DNA of 49,346 nt, from the NCBI GenBank assembly GCA_015499985.1, contig JAAAUF010000158.1:1-49346 (forward strand), written 5' to 3'. Position 1 is the stretch's first letter. Every line of letters begins with the position of its first letter. This document shows positions 23,701 through 35,963 of the stretch, piece by piece. A program made the translations under genes and the position numbers. The DNA comes from Haplosporangium gracile. Its lineage: Eukaryota; Mortierellomycota; Mortierellomycetes; Mortierellales; Mortierellaceae. Under the pieces are notes generated by a model. The model was not told the origin of the DNA. It did not search any database and worked only from the letters and a program-made list of their open reading frames with translations.

Positions 23701-26028
23701 ACAGTGTATCGAGTTCGTCCGCAAGAACAATCTTGGTCGCGTCTCTTTGATCCTGCTGAACCAGCTCCCCAACCGTAACTTGAACCCAATTCAGACTCCA
23801 GAGAATGTGCCTCGTCTGTTTGATCTGGTCCGACCTGCTGATCCTAGATTTGCGCCAGCGTTCTACAGTGTCATGCAGGATACATTGGTTGCCACCAATA
23901 TGGACCAGGCCAACAGGATCGCCTACGGAAAGCAGCGCTGGAGGGTCGTCACTTTGGATGGACAGCTGATCGACAAGTCGGGAACCATGACGGGTGGTGG
24001 AACGCGTGTAAGCCGTGGCGCCATGAGCTCGACACTTTCAACGGGTGAGTTCTCTGCCGAACAGATCGTCCAGATGGAAGCTGAGCGGGACCAGAAGGAG
24101 ACCGAGTACAGGTTTCATCAACAGCAGAAGGTTTCCTTGGAACGAGAATTGCAGTCAACGATTGTGAATGGACCCAAGATGGAGATGCGGCTGTCGATGT
24201 TCAAGATGGACGTTCAGGCAAACCAGAAACGGATCGTAGAGTCGGAGAAGCGCATTGAAGGTCTGAGGAACGAAGCCGAGCCCAAGCCTACGGAGGTGGC
24301 CAAGATGAAGGCATTAAACAACAAGGCCAAGGAGCTCAAAGATGAGGTGGTGGCGATCAAGCAGAATGCGAAGTCTATTGAGGCCAAGATCAAGGACTTA
24401 CAGAACAAGATCTTGGATGCTGGTGGTGTCAAGCTGAGAGCCCAAAAGTCCAAGGCCGATGGTTTGAAGGAGCAAATTGAAGCTTTGGGTGACAAGACAA
24501 CTAAAACCAAGGTTGCCAAAAACAAAGCTGAGAAGGATACTGTCAAGCTCGGAACACAGATTACCAAGCACGAGAAGGAGCTCGTCGAGGTCTCTGTCGA
24601 TTTGGAGGCATTGGAGCAGCAAATCAAGGAGAAAACTCAGGAGGCTGTTGGGATTCGCAAACGTGCCGAGGATGCCAAGCTGGTACGTGACCTATTATTC
24701 GTGTGGCTGTCATTCCAGTCGCATGTGCTGTCTTTGAGACACAATATGCTGACGGTTTTCCTCTTTTGGTGTGTGAATATGATAGATCATGGAGGAAAAG
24801 AAAGAGGAGATGGAAGAGCTGAAGCTGGAACTTGATGCCAAGTTGAAGGTGATCAACCGGATCAGGACGGCTGAGGTGCAGATGAGAAACCAGCTGGATG
24901 ATTTGAAGCAATCCTTGGCTGAACACGAACGTCGTCTCAAGCACTGGAGAGATCTCTTGAAGGAGCTGACAATTCAGGAGGTTGACTATGATGAGGACGA
25001 GATTGTGGCGGAGCTGCACGAGATTGCAGATACCGATCTGGCCATGATTGAGAAACAGGATGTCGAACTTCAGATCCAGCAACTCGAACACAAACTCTCG
25101 GAAGCGAAACCTAATCTCACTGTGCTGGAGGAGTACAAGAAACGCGAGGAGGAGTATCTGTCGAGAGCCAAGGACCTGGAAGAAATTACGATCCGTCGAG
25201 AGGAGGCCAAGAAGGACTATGACGATTTGAGGAAAAAGCGGTTGGACGAGTTCATGGCCGGTTTCCAGATCATCTCGTTGAGGCTCAAGGAGATGTACCA
25301 GATGATTACGTTAGGAGGCAATGCTGAGCTCGAGCTTGTTGACAGTCTGGACCCTTTCTCGGAGGGCATTATCTTCAGTGTTATGCCTCCCAAGAAGAGC
25401 TGGAAGAACATCTCCAACTTATCCGGAGGAGAGAAGGTAAAAAGATGCATTGTTAATATTGATGAGATTTTTCATGCATGATGTCGAATTACTAACAATC
25501 AATATCTCTGCTCTCAAATTTAACGATTAGACACTGAGTTCGCTGGCGTTGGTGTTCGCGCTGCACCACTTCAAGCCGACACCTTTATACGTCATGGACG
25601 AGATTGATGCCGCGCTGGATTTCAGGAACGTATCGATCGTGGCCAACTACATCAAGGACCGGACCAAGAACGCCCAGTTTGTGATCATCTCATTGCGAAA
25701 CAACATGTTTGAGCTGGCCGACCGACTGGTTGGGATCTACAAGACCGACAACAAGACAAAGTCTATCTCGATCAACCCCTCAGCCATGTCGGTCATCAGG
25801 CCTACTCCCGTCCCGGCGCCGCTGACTTCTGCTTCGCCCTTCTCGGGTGGCAGTGGCGGCGGCGGGCAGCACATGAGGAGGACGTCGACCATGTCGAGGC
25901 ATGGATCTGACATGACGAGTATGGCGGGTCTTGGGGGTGGGACTGGAGCATCTGCGCCACGACGCTCTGTCGCTGCTCCTGCTGCTACTCCTTCGCCGAC
26001 ACCTGCCCCGGTCACTGCCACTCGGTAG
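20798..26028 (+). CDS. smc4: Condensin subunit SMC4
   Basis: Ten exons (20798-21526, 21637-22026, 22123-22248, 22351-22458, 22561-22689, 22789-22933, 23039-23322, 23435-24682, 24786-25436, 25531-26028) give 1435 residues. SMC4 is the ATPase partner of SMC2 in condensin, which compacts and segregates chromosomes. The order is a ~145-residue acidic, Gln/Ser-rich N-tail, Walker A GPNGSGKS near 186-193, a coiled coil, the hinge at about 680-840, a second coiled coil, the signature LSGGEK near 1265-1270 and Walker B YVMDEIDAALD near 1290. EVESISQMKPKA and the GIDLDHKRFLILQ segment identify the SMC4 class. The C-terminal ~80 residues after the ATPase head are Ser/Pro/Gly-rich, an extension of the usual ending. 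Start chosen at MTSMEQDHEQ; a second in-frame ATG at 20807 is possible. AATAAA follows the stop directly. Confidence 0.97.
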
Positions 26029-26029
26029 A

Positions 26030-26035
26030 AATAAA
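26030..26035 (+). terminator. Polyadenylation signal AATAAA of SMC4
   Basis: AATAAA begins two bases after the SMC4 stop codon. With 262 bp to the SMG6 stop on the other strand, the two 3' ends are tightly convergent. Confidence 0.5.
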
Positions 26036-26153
26036 TACAATATATAACAACTTGTAAGTTTCCTCTGCTTTTTTTTTCTTTCATTTCTTTAATTTTCATA
26101 AAATATCCACTTTCTGTAATCCCACTCCAGTTTTGATCGCCCAAGTGGCGCGA

Positions 26154-26159
26154 TTTATT
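26154..26159 (-). terminator. Polyadenylation signal AATAAA of SMG6
   Basis: TTTATT on the plus strand gives AATAAA on the minus strand, about 130 bases beyond the SMG6 stop codon. Confidence 0.4.
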
Positions 26160-26290
26160 TTATTTTATCAAAGACAGAGTGAGAGTTTGGCATAATATCA
26201 AGAAAGAAGAGGTGTCGATAAGGACGAGAGGATAAAAAGAGATATTGGATGGCACAAAAACAAAAAATGTATAAAAAAAAACTGCGAGAC

Positions 26291-29200
26291 CTAGAGGCTA
26301 GAAGTAAGGGCGCCGAGATCATCCTTGCCCAGGACCTGGACACTTCTCGCACGCGCCTTAACGCGAAGGTTACGGTCATACGTGACAAGATAGATCCCTC
26401 CCACAGCCGGCGACGCCATGGGCGACGGCGACAATGACGACGAGGAGGGGCCATTCTCCTGATGCCAGAGACAGAGCCCCAAGATGAAATCGTCCACATT
26501 GTGATTACGCATAATCTCCTCGTCACGATCATCGTAGTAATAATAATCACCCTCGCTTCCGCCCTCGTCATCCTGGTCACGCTCATCATGGCTCCCTCCA
26601 GATCCAACAGCCCCTCCTCCTCCTCCTCCCGAGACTGCTCGCCTGTGACGCTGTTGTTTCGAACGCTGTTGAGGCGGTTGCAATTGCTGTTGAGGTACCT
26701 GCCTTTCATAGTTGAACGACTCAACTCGGAAACTCAAGTCGTTCATGTAGTTGCCTCGACTGGTCTGGATCTTGAGACGACGAGGCTTGGGTCGCATCGC
26801 CAGACAGCCCTCCAAATAGTCCAAAGCAGCTGCTGCTGCAGGACCCAAGGGAGCCGGGTTGTTTTTGAGTCCATCCAACTCTGTGATAACCGCCAGGGGG
26901 ATGATGACTGTCCATCGATCTGCCGAGACCACTCGCTGAATCGCCGTCCAGTCCGACACCAAACAGTTGGTATCAATAACCAAGATCGAGTTCTCTGCCA
27001 CCCGCAGCGCCCTCGAGGGTGCAGCACCGCCATTCTGGACACGACGATCGGTATACCCACGTCCGCCCTTGTTGTTCCTGCGACCTGATGCTCCTCCATC
27101 CTGAGGACCTCCTCTGAACCCATAACCCTTGGGAGAAGCAGCTCCAGCCGCACGTCTGTTGTCGCTAAGCATCGACTTGAGCTGGTCTCGCTTGGACTTG
27201 AGTTCCAGAATATCGGCGTTGGGAGAGTGGCCATCAAAGGTGCCCATTTCGTTAAAGGCCGAACTGAGAACGGGCTCATCCTCGAGTCCTGAATCCTGGC
27301 TGAGACTGGCGTGCGAGGACGATAAAAGATTGTCGTCTGTCGTATCGTCCTCGGCGCTTCCTGCCTGCAATCCTGCCTCTTCTGCCTGTGCCGCATAGTC
27401 TTCGTTGATCTTGAAAGCATTGTCGCAAAAATCAAACTCAATAACCTCCATATGCTATTTGGAAGCAAAAGGGAAAAAAAATACAGATATCAGAACATGA
27501 ATTGGCATATTTACGTGAGTACAACTGCGTCAAAAATATACCTAAAGTGAAGAACTTACCATAGCTGCGATTAAACTCAGCTCTACCAAGCGCTTAGACA
27601 AACGCTCCGATTTTGGCGGCTCTTGCTTCCAAAAACTACCGCCGTTCAAATCGGCATCATCCAGAACTGGCTGCGAGCCCTTGAACATCGCGCCTGAGTA
27701 ACGATTAGTCGGCAACCAGGCGAGTCCTCGCAACTCCCACTCCTGACCAAGGGGCGGGAGCGACAACTGAAACGAAATCTTGTCGGCTACTCTATGCTGC
27801 TGATCCTTTGAGCCTTGGTCGGGTATTTCCTCCGAAAGAGCCGAGAGCATATCGGACTGCTCAAAGGGTGAAAGCTCGTTCCAATGATAGTTCATGAACT
27901 GAACCAATGTAGTCCAAAAGGTCGGCAACGTCTCATGGTTAGCCAACGCCAACCAGTTGTCCAGCATGTCGCTTCCAGATCCAAGGGGGCGTCCCGCCAT
28001 CCAGACGAGAACTGTATGGCAGTACACCAACCAGCCCTGCTGTTCCTCTAGAGAAGACACGGCAACCTTTCGCTGAGTATCCCCGACGCTTGTCAGGAAT
28101 CGCTGCATTGACAGCTCCATTGTTGACAAGAGTATCCTGGACGAGTATGGCAGAGTCGCGACTGTGGCCAAATGATCACGAAATTGACCGAATGCCGTGT
28201 TAGCCTTGGCCAGGACGGACGCGCTCCAATTGAACTCGTACATGGCCGCAATGTTGACGACAGCCAACATAAAGTAGAACACGTCCCATCGCTCAGACAT
28301 GGCCGAGGATTGCTGATCAGCAGGGGTATCGGGGAAGCAGGGTTGGTGAAGAACCCTGAGCTGCTTAGCAAAAGTCCTATGTCGCTTGTCGAAATTGTCA
28401 AGGTTGATCTTTTCAAACAACATGGCGTGAAGAAGGAGAAAAGAGCCCTCGCAGTCCCGACGCGTGGTGTTGGCCAAAGCCGCCTGGCGAGCCTTAGAGG
28501 TCTGCTTCGAGTGGATCAAGCTCTGAATCTGCTCATTCGACGAAAAGAAGGACATCAATGTCTCTCGTGCATTCACAAACGAAGATCTAACAGTCAAACT
28601 ACACATATGCGATGTAAAATTAAGGAAAGGATCAGTCAGTTGGACGCAAAAAAGTTGTAACGTAATGAAATCATGTCAGAGACATTCTGATGGCAGCACT
28701 CCCGCATTATAAGCTCATTCACCTTTTGCTGTAATAGTAGAGCGACTCGAGTCCACGGCACCCAGACAAAAGGGCCAGCTGGTTATACATCTTGCCATTG
28801 CCTGGTCCAAGGTCAATCGCTTCTCGATAATAGCGTCTTGCAACAACAAGCCAGTCGGTAGGTGGCAAAGAGGGGCCATCACTGTCGAGTTTGTGCAACC
28901 ATCGATATCTGGCCAAGTCGCCCAAGATACCGACACACCGGTGCCATCGGGGGACCTGCACAGTGCGTGCAAGTCCGCCGTTAGGTGTCGCATACTTTGC
29001 CTCCAATTGCTGAAGGGTAGACTTCAAATCTGCATAAAACACCTGAGTGACGCTAATGAACTCGGCAAAGTAATGTCGAATATTCTCCGAATGATCTTCG
29101 TCCGAATCCGAGAGACAAAGTCCTGCGCTCGAAAGGTTGCTGGTGTGCTCTGCGTTGCGGAGGGCAGCGCGGAAGGTCTCGATAAGCGGATAAATGGCCA

Positions 29201-30540
29201 GTTTCCAGCATCGAGTGTCGATTTCATGCTTGAGAGAGGACTTGAAGTCGAGTTGCATCAACCTGAGGTACTTGTACGCCAGTCTATGAAAGTCAAGAAA
29301 GGGGTAAAAAAGGTTAGACTGACGCACGGGATACACATTTGAGACGGATGGCGTGAGATTTCATGCATATCCCCTTTGATATTGCCCGCCAGTATGACCC
29401 ATTGTCAATCATTGCGCCATGATTCATATTTTGTTGTTGTTGCTTCCAAGAAGAACTAAAAAAAATATTCAAAAGGGAATTAGGATTGTACCTTTTGGAG
29501 TTGTCGATGCGTCGGCTCCAGCCAAGGGATTCGTCCTTTCGGTGGCCACTCTCCGAATCGTCATCGCTGTCTAGTGTGCGGCGTCCTGGCTTCTCCATCA
29601 GCTTCCTCTCCAGCTGCTGAATTTCCTTGGTCAAGCGGACTAGGCCGTCAGAAGGAGTGGAGGCTGCGGTGGCACCTCTGGAGGCGGGTGCCACGGCTGC
29701 GGCGGTAATCGAAATCCCCGATGACTTGATGGCGGAACTGATTTCCGGATATGTGGACTCTGATAGCTTTTGGGACTGCGGCTGCGGCTGCGGCTGCGAG
29801 TTGGGCGAGTGCTGCGGCTGATTAGGGTCGTAGAGGCGCTGATGCTGAAGCGGCTGACTCATCCCCTGTCGCTGCTGTCGGTTGTTGTTGCTCGAGCCCT
29901 GGTTCTTGGTGTTACCTGTGGCGGCGCGCCCATTCGGCTTGGACGAAACAGAAGACGAGGCTGGTACGACTGGGACGGGGTCTCTTTTAGGGTCGAAGAG
30001 ACGCCCGGCGGGTCCGGACGGACGTCCTGAGCTGTTGTTGTTGCTGTTGTTGCCTCGTCCAGACATGTCTCTATCAAGATTATCGGTAGCCAGGCGGCTG
30101 TTGTCTCGAGACCTGCCGCTGTTCCTGGGAGTGTTGCGCGACTGAGAGTGGTTCTTGAGGGGAGTGTTGTTGATCAAGGGGTTGGGGCAGTTGCTCCCAT
30201 GACCATTGTGGTTATCAATGATGTTGTTGCTGTTGTTGTTATTCTTGTTGTTGTTGGGTGAGGAGTTGATATTGATGCTGTCAGCACCACTGGCCAAGGT
30301 GTTTAGGCCATTCTGCAAGTTTGAGTTGAACGAAGGACTCTTTTCAAGTTTCTTTGAAGGAGTACCACTGTGGTTGTTGTTGTTTCCTGAAGTGTTGTTG
30401 ATGTTGCTGTTGTTACCGTTGCTGTAATTGTTTCGTTGCTTGCGGGTACGGTTGGCTTTGACTCCCAAGGTAGAAGAAGAGGTTGAGAGTGGGTCTGCAG
30501 GGATGAATGGAACTGTCAAGCCTGTCTTTGCTGTGCTCAT
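26291..30540 (-). CDS. smg6: SMG6/EST1A-like nonsense-mediated decay endonuclease
   Basis: Four minus-strand exons, 30540-29492, 29283-28723, 28598-27560 and 27454-26291, give 1270 residues. The order is a ~345-residue Asn/Ser/Gln-rich disordered N-terminus, an EST1/SMG5-7 14-3-3-like and helical-repeat region from about 350 to 880 (LAYKYLRLMQLDFK..., RCWKLAIYPLIETFRAAL, YYYSKSLTVRSSFVNARETL), a linker, and a C-terminal PIN nuclease. PIN acidic residues are intact: Asp near 1044 (VIDTNCLV), Glu near 1075 (ITELDGL), Asp near 1204-1205 (NVDDFIL) and Asp near 1243 (TYDRNLRVKA). Human SMG6 cuts premature-stop mRNAs with this triad, so an active enzyme is expected. About 65 residues of Gln/Gly/Asp-rich sequence are inserted inside the PIN fold before NVDD. 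Start taken at the ATG at 30540; the leader is C/T-rich on the coding strand. Confidence 0.88.
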
Positions 30541-31776
30541 CACTCAGAAGAGGGGTGCGGTTGTTGCTGGAAGAAGAACCAAAGGTTGCGAAGAAGGATG
30601 TCTGCGTGTACTACGGCAGAGTAATAGCAAAAAGAGATAGCTAAAAGGGTGGAAGGAAGCAAAGAAGCGAAGGGATGGAGGAAGGTCTTAGAGGTGAAGG
30701 AGGAGAGGGAGAGGGAGGAGGGGAAGGAGGGGCGAGAGGGGCGACGAAGAAGAAAAGGAAGTGAACGATGAAGGCGAGGACGATGCGAAGATCATTAAAA
30801 AGAGAAGTGCTGGTGAAGCGTTGTTGGAGGTTGTGGTTTTGGTGGCGCTGTGGAAAAGCAGATCGAAGGGTCGAGAAGCCTTTACTCAAAAAGGGCGGTT
30901 GCTAAGTATATGATGCGTTGTGTTGATGTAGATGTGTCTACAGAAAGAAGAAGTTGATCGCTCTGAGAGAAAAAGCTAGAATAATGGTGCGAGTCATCTG
31001 AGGATGGAGTCAATTGTCACATGACCTTTGTATAAGCCACATGCAATGAGATGCGACGAAAAACTTTTTTTTTTCCATCAGTCAAGTATTTAAAGCAATC
31101 GCGATCGTGTGTTTTTTGATTCCCTTAACCCTCTCCCACCTTCCAGGTAAGACCCCTACTCCTATTCCCACATCCACACCCACATCCACCACATCTATCT
31201 CGCTCCGTTACGCGTTATCGTCCCTTTTCATATCCTTTTCACCCTCAAAATTGACCTGATGAAGCAAATTTTACAGACCTGTTCCGAGCACAATCGTGCG
31301 GACAACCACTTATTGCCTTTTTTCTGATACAATTTTCAAAAACACTATGCTCATTGGCTTGCTACCACCTCTTGCGGTGGAAGTGGTTATTGAGTGTATG
31401 CTGTTTACTTGAAGGGCCAAAAAAAAGGGATTCGCGCAACTCCATTCAAAAAAGAGATTCGGGATGTTCTGATCACTTTCCACAAAAAAAAAAGGTACGA
31501 CTTGGATATTAATCTCTTTTCATTATCTCTTTTGGATGCGTTCAGTAGATCAATCTTCCTTTCCAACAAGCCATGACGATGCACCAAGATATGACAACAA
31601 GAACAATAGAAAAGAACAATAAACAAAAGAAGAACGATCCTTGAATCGATCCATAACAATAATCATTTTTCGCTTCATTCGTGCTATTGTTACTTTTTGT
31701 TTTCATTTTTGAGGATCGCGAAAGAAAAATTTTTTATGTAAGTGGAACAAGAGAAGTAACAATAGTGACCCCGTCT
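30541..31776. other. SMG6 leader/promoter and GH81 3' region
   Basis: Positions 30640-30760 are nearly pure purine on the plus strand, so C/T-rich for SMG6. The remainder is AT-rich with short A runs. I see no gene, RNA or element. Confidence 0.55.
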
Positions 31777-34674
31777 TCAAGAAGACAGGGAGGCAACGTA
31801 GAACATGGCCCAGGTCAGCGTCATACCGTCGTCCAAAGGAACCGGTCTTTCAGACTCTACAAAGTACTTCCAGGCGCCAGCCTTGTCCAGTGTTCCATAA
31901 TTCATCATCAGGATCGACTTCCATCCGTCGTCAATCTCGTCCACACGCGATCGCAACAAACTCTCCCACTCTTGCCGCACAAACTTTTTACTGCGGATCA
32001 ACGGCAGCGCAGGTGTCGCAGGGATCATCTGGATGCCTTGTATGCATTCTAGAGTTGTTACCGAGAAGAAGGATAAGAGCAAGCTGAGTAAAAGGAAAAT
32101 AAAACGAGGGAAAAAAAAAAAAGCAGGAATTCACTGAGCACTCGTGTGCTGCAAAGAACAAAAAAAAAAACGACTGCATCAACAAAGACATCGAAACTCA
32201 CCAATACGGGGCGAAAAGTAGGTGGTGTGATCGACCTTATTCTCAAACAAGATACCCGTCACCTTGTTACCCACAAATGCCCGTGGATGATTCATGTTGT
32301 CATCTTCCATCAAGAAGTACGCCTGGATACTTCGGCGCGCTATCGTCAACATCATCGCGCCCATGTTATCTATATCTGGTCGGTTGTTGACACGGCCCCA
32401 GAGAGACATGCCATAGTACAGGTTGATGTCCTCCGACGTCGACTCCTCGTCCTTGCCATCCAGCGACACAAAGATGCCCTGAGACCAAGAGTGACCCATG
32501 TACCAGTCGAAAGCGCGAAACCTGGGGAAATATTTATCGTTTGAAGACATGTTGGTAACGTCGCGCAAGAGAGAATCAACATAGGCGACAAGCTCCTCTG
32601 ACCTCCAGCTGGGATCCAAGTGTCGAATGATGGCTGCTGCATGAATAAAGTAGCCATAGTGATAGTGGTGGTCGCTATATGCGTAAGAAAAGTAATATTC
32701 AATGTCAAATGTGTTGATTTAAGAGAACAATATGAAGGAAGAAAGGAGGACGATCCTGTTTCATTGTGCACATCTAACACACCGTATTGGAATCAAAAAA
32801 AAAAAAAATGACGACAGCTTACTTGTACCAGGTGTTTCCAAAATCAGCCAGTGCGCCATGGTCTGTCAAGCCTTGAACACTGACAAGACCTAGCCAAGTC
32901 TTGTCATACACCAGCGGAAACATTTGTCTGTTCTCCAAGAACCTCGCAAAGGCGTTTTCCAATTTGTCAAGACATCTCCTCTGCACCCCATCCGTCTCAT
33001 GAAGCACATCCTTGACGACCAGACACAACAACGCAAACTTGGCCAGCCCCTTGCCCGCAAAGTACATCGAATCCAGATTAGTCTCCGCGTCAAAGTCGCG
33101 CTCGATATCGCGCCGGGCCTGGCTTCTGATCACGGCCAGTTGCTCGGGAGTTACAGTCTCTTCCCACTTATCTGGCAAAAAGTCGAGAGCAAGACGATCT
33201 CCTTCGTGAAGATACCATTCCGACCCAATATATGCGACCATCTTTCCTTTGGTTGTTGAAGGCATCACAATAGCAGTAGGCTTGGTCTTGTCTGTCAATG
33301 CATCCCGGTGATGAGGGAGAGTAAAATGGATGAACTGCCTTGTAGTGTCGCCGGCCAGCTTCCAATCGATCCTGTAGCCTCCTAACTGGCTATCGAATTG
33401 CCAGAAATCAAATTTATATGCAATTAGCTAGAGCCCCGCATTCCGATCTTGGGAAGATAACACAATGAATCATAAAAAAAAAAGGAGGAAACTTCTACTA
33501 ACCTGTAGACATATCTTTGTTGAACGATTAGCTCCCCTTCTGTCGGATACACTCCTACCGACAGGTCGTACACCCTCTCCGTCTCATCCTCCTTGCCTAC
33601 AGGCAACTTTGCGATCTGTACCAATCCCGTGAACCTTCCAGAGGTAGCTACTGCTAGACCTTGTCCACGCATCTCGAGTCGGAGGGGACCATCCGCGCTC
33701 TTATCAGGTTTGGCGTACAACAGCCATGTCACTCCATTCTCAATCAAAAAGCGGTACTTAACCCATCCATTCGCCATCGGTTGAGGATCCAGTGTCAAGG
33801 TACGGATCAAAATGTTGGAGAAAAATTGAGGCGTCAAGTTCTTGTACAGAGCTGAAATGAACGCCATGCCTCGCACAATTGGAATACGAAGAACCGAGCT
33901 GGGTGGATCCTGCCTCTCCAGGGCTCGCTCACTCGCCGGTGTCAACTCGACAGCACAACTAAATTCGCCAAAGTCCCCGACAGTCATTTCGTGGCGCTCA
34001 TCCAGTTCTTTCGCAGAAATACCCATGCTGACCAGAAATGGGTTGAGGTAGTACTTTAAGGGTTCCTGTCCTGATCCCGAAATGTTAAAGCTCTCCGGAG
34101 GCCCAAAAGCTTTGGAGGAGTCATCGATATGCGAGATGGAGAGACCGTGCTGTGTCTTGCCAATCCTGTCCCATCGCAAACCGTAAGGATGTGTCCAGAT
34201 CGGAGCATGCGAGTCACCCAACATTAGATTTCCATAAAACTTGTTTGTCGGCTGCGGATTGGATCGATCCCCAACTCGGACTCGCATCGGCTTGACCGGG
34301 TGCTCACGCACCTTGAAGAGAGGCAAAGGTGGTTCTGTCGAGATGGCTTTCAGGACAGAATCTGGTCGATTCCAGCCTGTCTCATTGTGTTCTGCAAATG
34401 CAGTCTCATCGGTGGAGTTGCCACTGCTCTGGTCGTCGCTGTCGAGACTGTTGAAGATGGTGTCAAGATGGAGGATAGGTTTGGGGATGACGGGAGACTG
34501 ATTGATAAAGGCGATGAGTTGATCTCGACCGAGTAGGCTTGAGAAGGGATCAGACGGATCAAGCAGTTTTGTGCTGAAGTCGACTCCCATGATGGCTGAC
34601 TGGCGTTCACCGTGCGTTCTTGGAAGTGAGGTGGCTATCGCTATGGCCAGAACGAGGGATAGGCGATGCTTCAT
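31777..34674 (-). CDS. Secreted endo-beta-1,3-glucanase, glycoside hydrolase family 81
   Basis: Four minus-strand exons, 34674-33503, 33389-32823, 32674-32202 and 32048-31777, give 827 residues. GH81 enzymes cut beta-1,3-glucan with inversion and act in fungal wall remodelling and septum separation or in degradation of other glucans. A hydrophobic signal peptide (MKHRLSLVLAIAIATSL) is followed by a ~100-residue linker and the beta-sandwich part beginning NKFYGNLMLGD. The catalytic (alpha/alpha) part has NDHHYHYGYF, with the conserved Asp near 581, then DGKDEESTSEDIN, where two Glu spaced four apart (about 657 and 661) match the essential pair of yeast Eng2. No carbohydrate-binding module is seen. 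Intron 1 must end at 33390: the earlier AG would bring an immediate stop. The gene lies tail-to-head with DNAJC8; its leader is pyrimidine-rich. Confidence 0.93.
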
Positions 34675-35149
34675 TCTGTTTAGATATTTTTTTGTGTAAG
34701 AAGGAGTGGGGGGAGAAGGATATCGAGAAAAGAAAAGAATAAAAAAAAAAGACGGAGATGTGCAACTTTTTATTTCATTTGTTTTATATCTGTGGAATGT
34801 AGAAAAAGGAACAAAAGCAGGTGGTGTTCTGTGTTCTCTCTTCTGTATTCCTATCGAACTTTCTTTACCTTGTGTGTTGTGTGCTGCTGGTACCGAAACG
34901 AAGGAACAAACGTTCGAGGGGACAGACAGAAGAGGTCCAAACTGCCTGCTGGGTGTGCGCACGCGTGTGGGATGTAGACTCGAAGGCAGGGAGGGGACAA
35001 AGGGGACAAAGGAAGGGAGACGAAGAGGACTAAGGAAAAGAGCAAAAAAAAAAAGCTGGTTCCACCACGACAGAAAAATGTCAGGGATTGTATGTACCCT
35101 TAAGTGCTCCATGATTTATTCCTTGCATTGATGAATAAGTAAGCTACGT
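34675..35149. other. GH81 leader and DNAJC8 3' region
   Basis: Purine-rich on the plus strand at 34690-34760 and 34980-35050, so C/T-rich on the GH81 coding strand. An AATAAA on the minus strand at 35115-35120 serves DNAJC8. No gene is seen. Confidence 0.55.
35115..35120 (-). terminator. Polyadenylation signal AATAAA of DNAJC8
   Basis: TTTATT on the plus strand, 30 bases past the DNAJC8 stop codon on the minus strand. Confidence 0.45.
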
Positions 35150-35963
35150 TCAAAAGCCTTCAGAGGCTGAAGAGGTGGTGGGTCGCTTACTGTAAGGCAG
35201 CGAGTCCTCAGCAACAGCCTTGGGTGGACGGAAGGTTGATGGCTTCTTCCTCTTCATTTTTCCACCGGAGGTCTTGCCCGCCTGGAAATTCCTCCACCCC
35301 TGCACACGGTCATCTCTCTGGTCCTCCCATACCTTCTGGGCCTCCTGTTTCCGTTTCCGCTCGGAGATCACCTCGTCTGCTTTCCTCGCCACTTCGCCCT
35401 CGGCCTCCATCTCCTTCTTCATCAACTTGCGTTTCCTGAGCTCGACCTCGATCAACAAATCCTTGGTCTTTTGCTTGACTAGTCCTTTGTACACGGGCGA
35501 GCTGAAGAAGGGATCTGTGGGTGCCATCTGCAACGGCTGGGCCTTCTTGACCTCGAACTTTGCTTCGTCAATAATACTGTTGAGGAACGTTCGTTTTCCC
35601 AAATCCATGAGGTCTGTCTCTGCCTTCTTGAGCATGTCGAACGCATCTCGTGCCTGAGGGTGCTTGACCTTGTCTGGATGAATCATCAACCTAAACGACA
35701 CAGGAGTAACACGAGCAATTAGAATTAGTATGCGGCTGTTCTGCGTCAGATCACACCCAACATAATGCAACAGGATATAGAACAGACACTTACGACTTCT
35801 TGCGGTATGCCATTTTGATGTCTTTTTCTACGCAGCCAACATCCAACTCCAGAATATCATATGGATCCAGCTTAAAGCAGGCTATGATACGCTCGACCTC
35901 GGCATCCTTCTGAATGGCGGACGCCTCTACCTCCAAGAACCGATCAATGTCAATGTCTGCCAT
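35150..35963 (-). CDS. dnajc8: DNAJC8-like J-domain protein of the spliceosome
   Basis: Two minus-strand exons, 35963-35794 and 35690-35150, give 236 residues, against about 250 in animal DNAJC8 (SPF31). The J domain runs from about residue 25 (LDPYDILELDVG) through the intron, with the HPD motif in SLMIHPDKVKHPQARDAF. It is followed by the long basic helix typical of this class (KQKTKDLLIEVELRKRKLMK), the WEDQRDDRVQGWRNF motif and a Lys-rich nuclear-type tail. DNAJC8 associates with spliceosomes and SR protein kinases and can recruit Hsp70 through the HPD loop. Start chosen at MADIDIDRF, the first in-frame ATG with conserved downstream residues. It is divergent from the acyl-CoA oxidase gene, with 978 bp between start codons. 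It is the one gene here without an obvious C/T-rich coding-strand leader. Confidence 0.93.
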
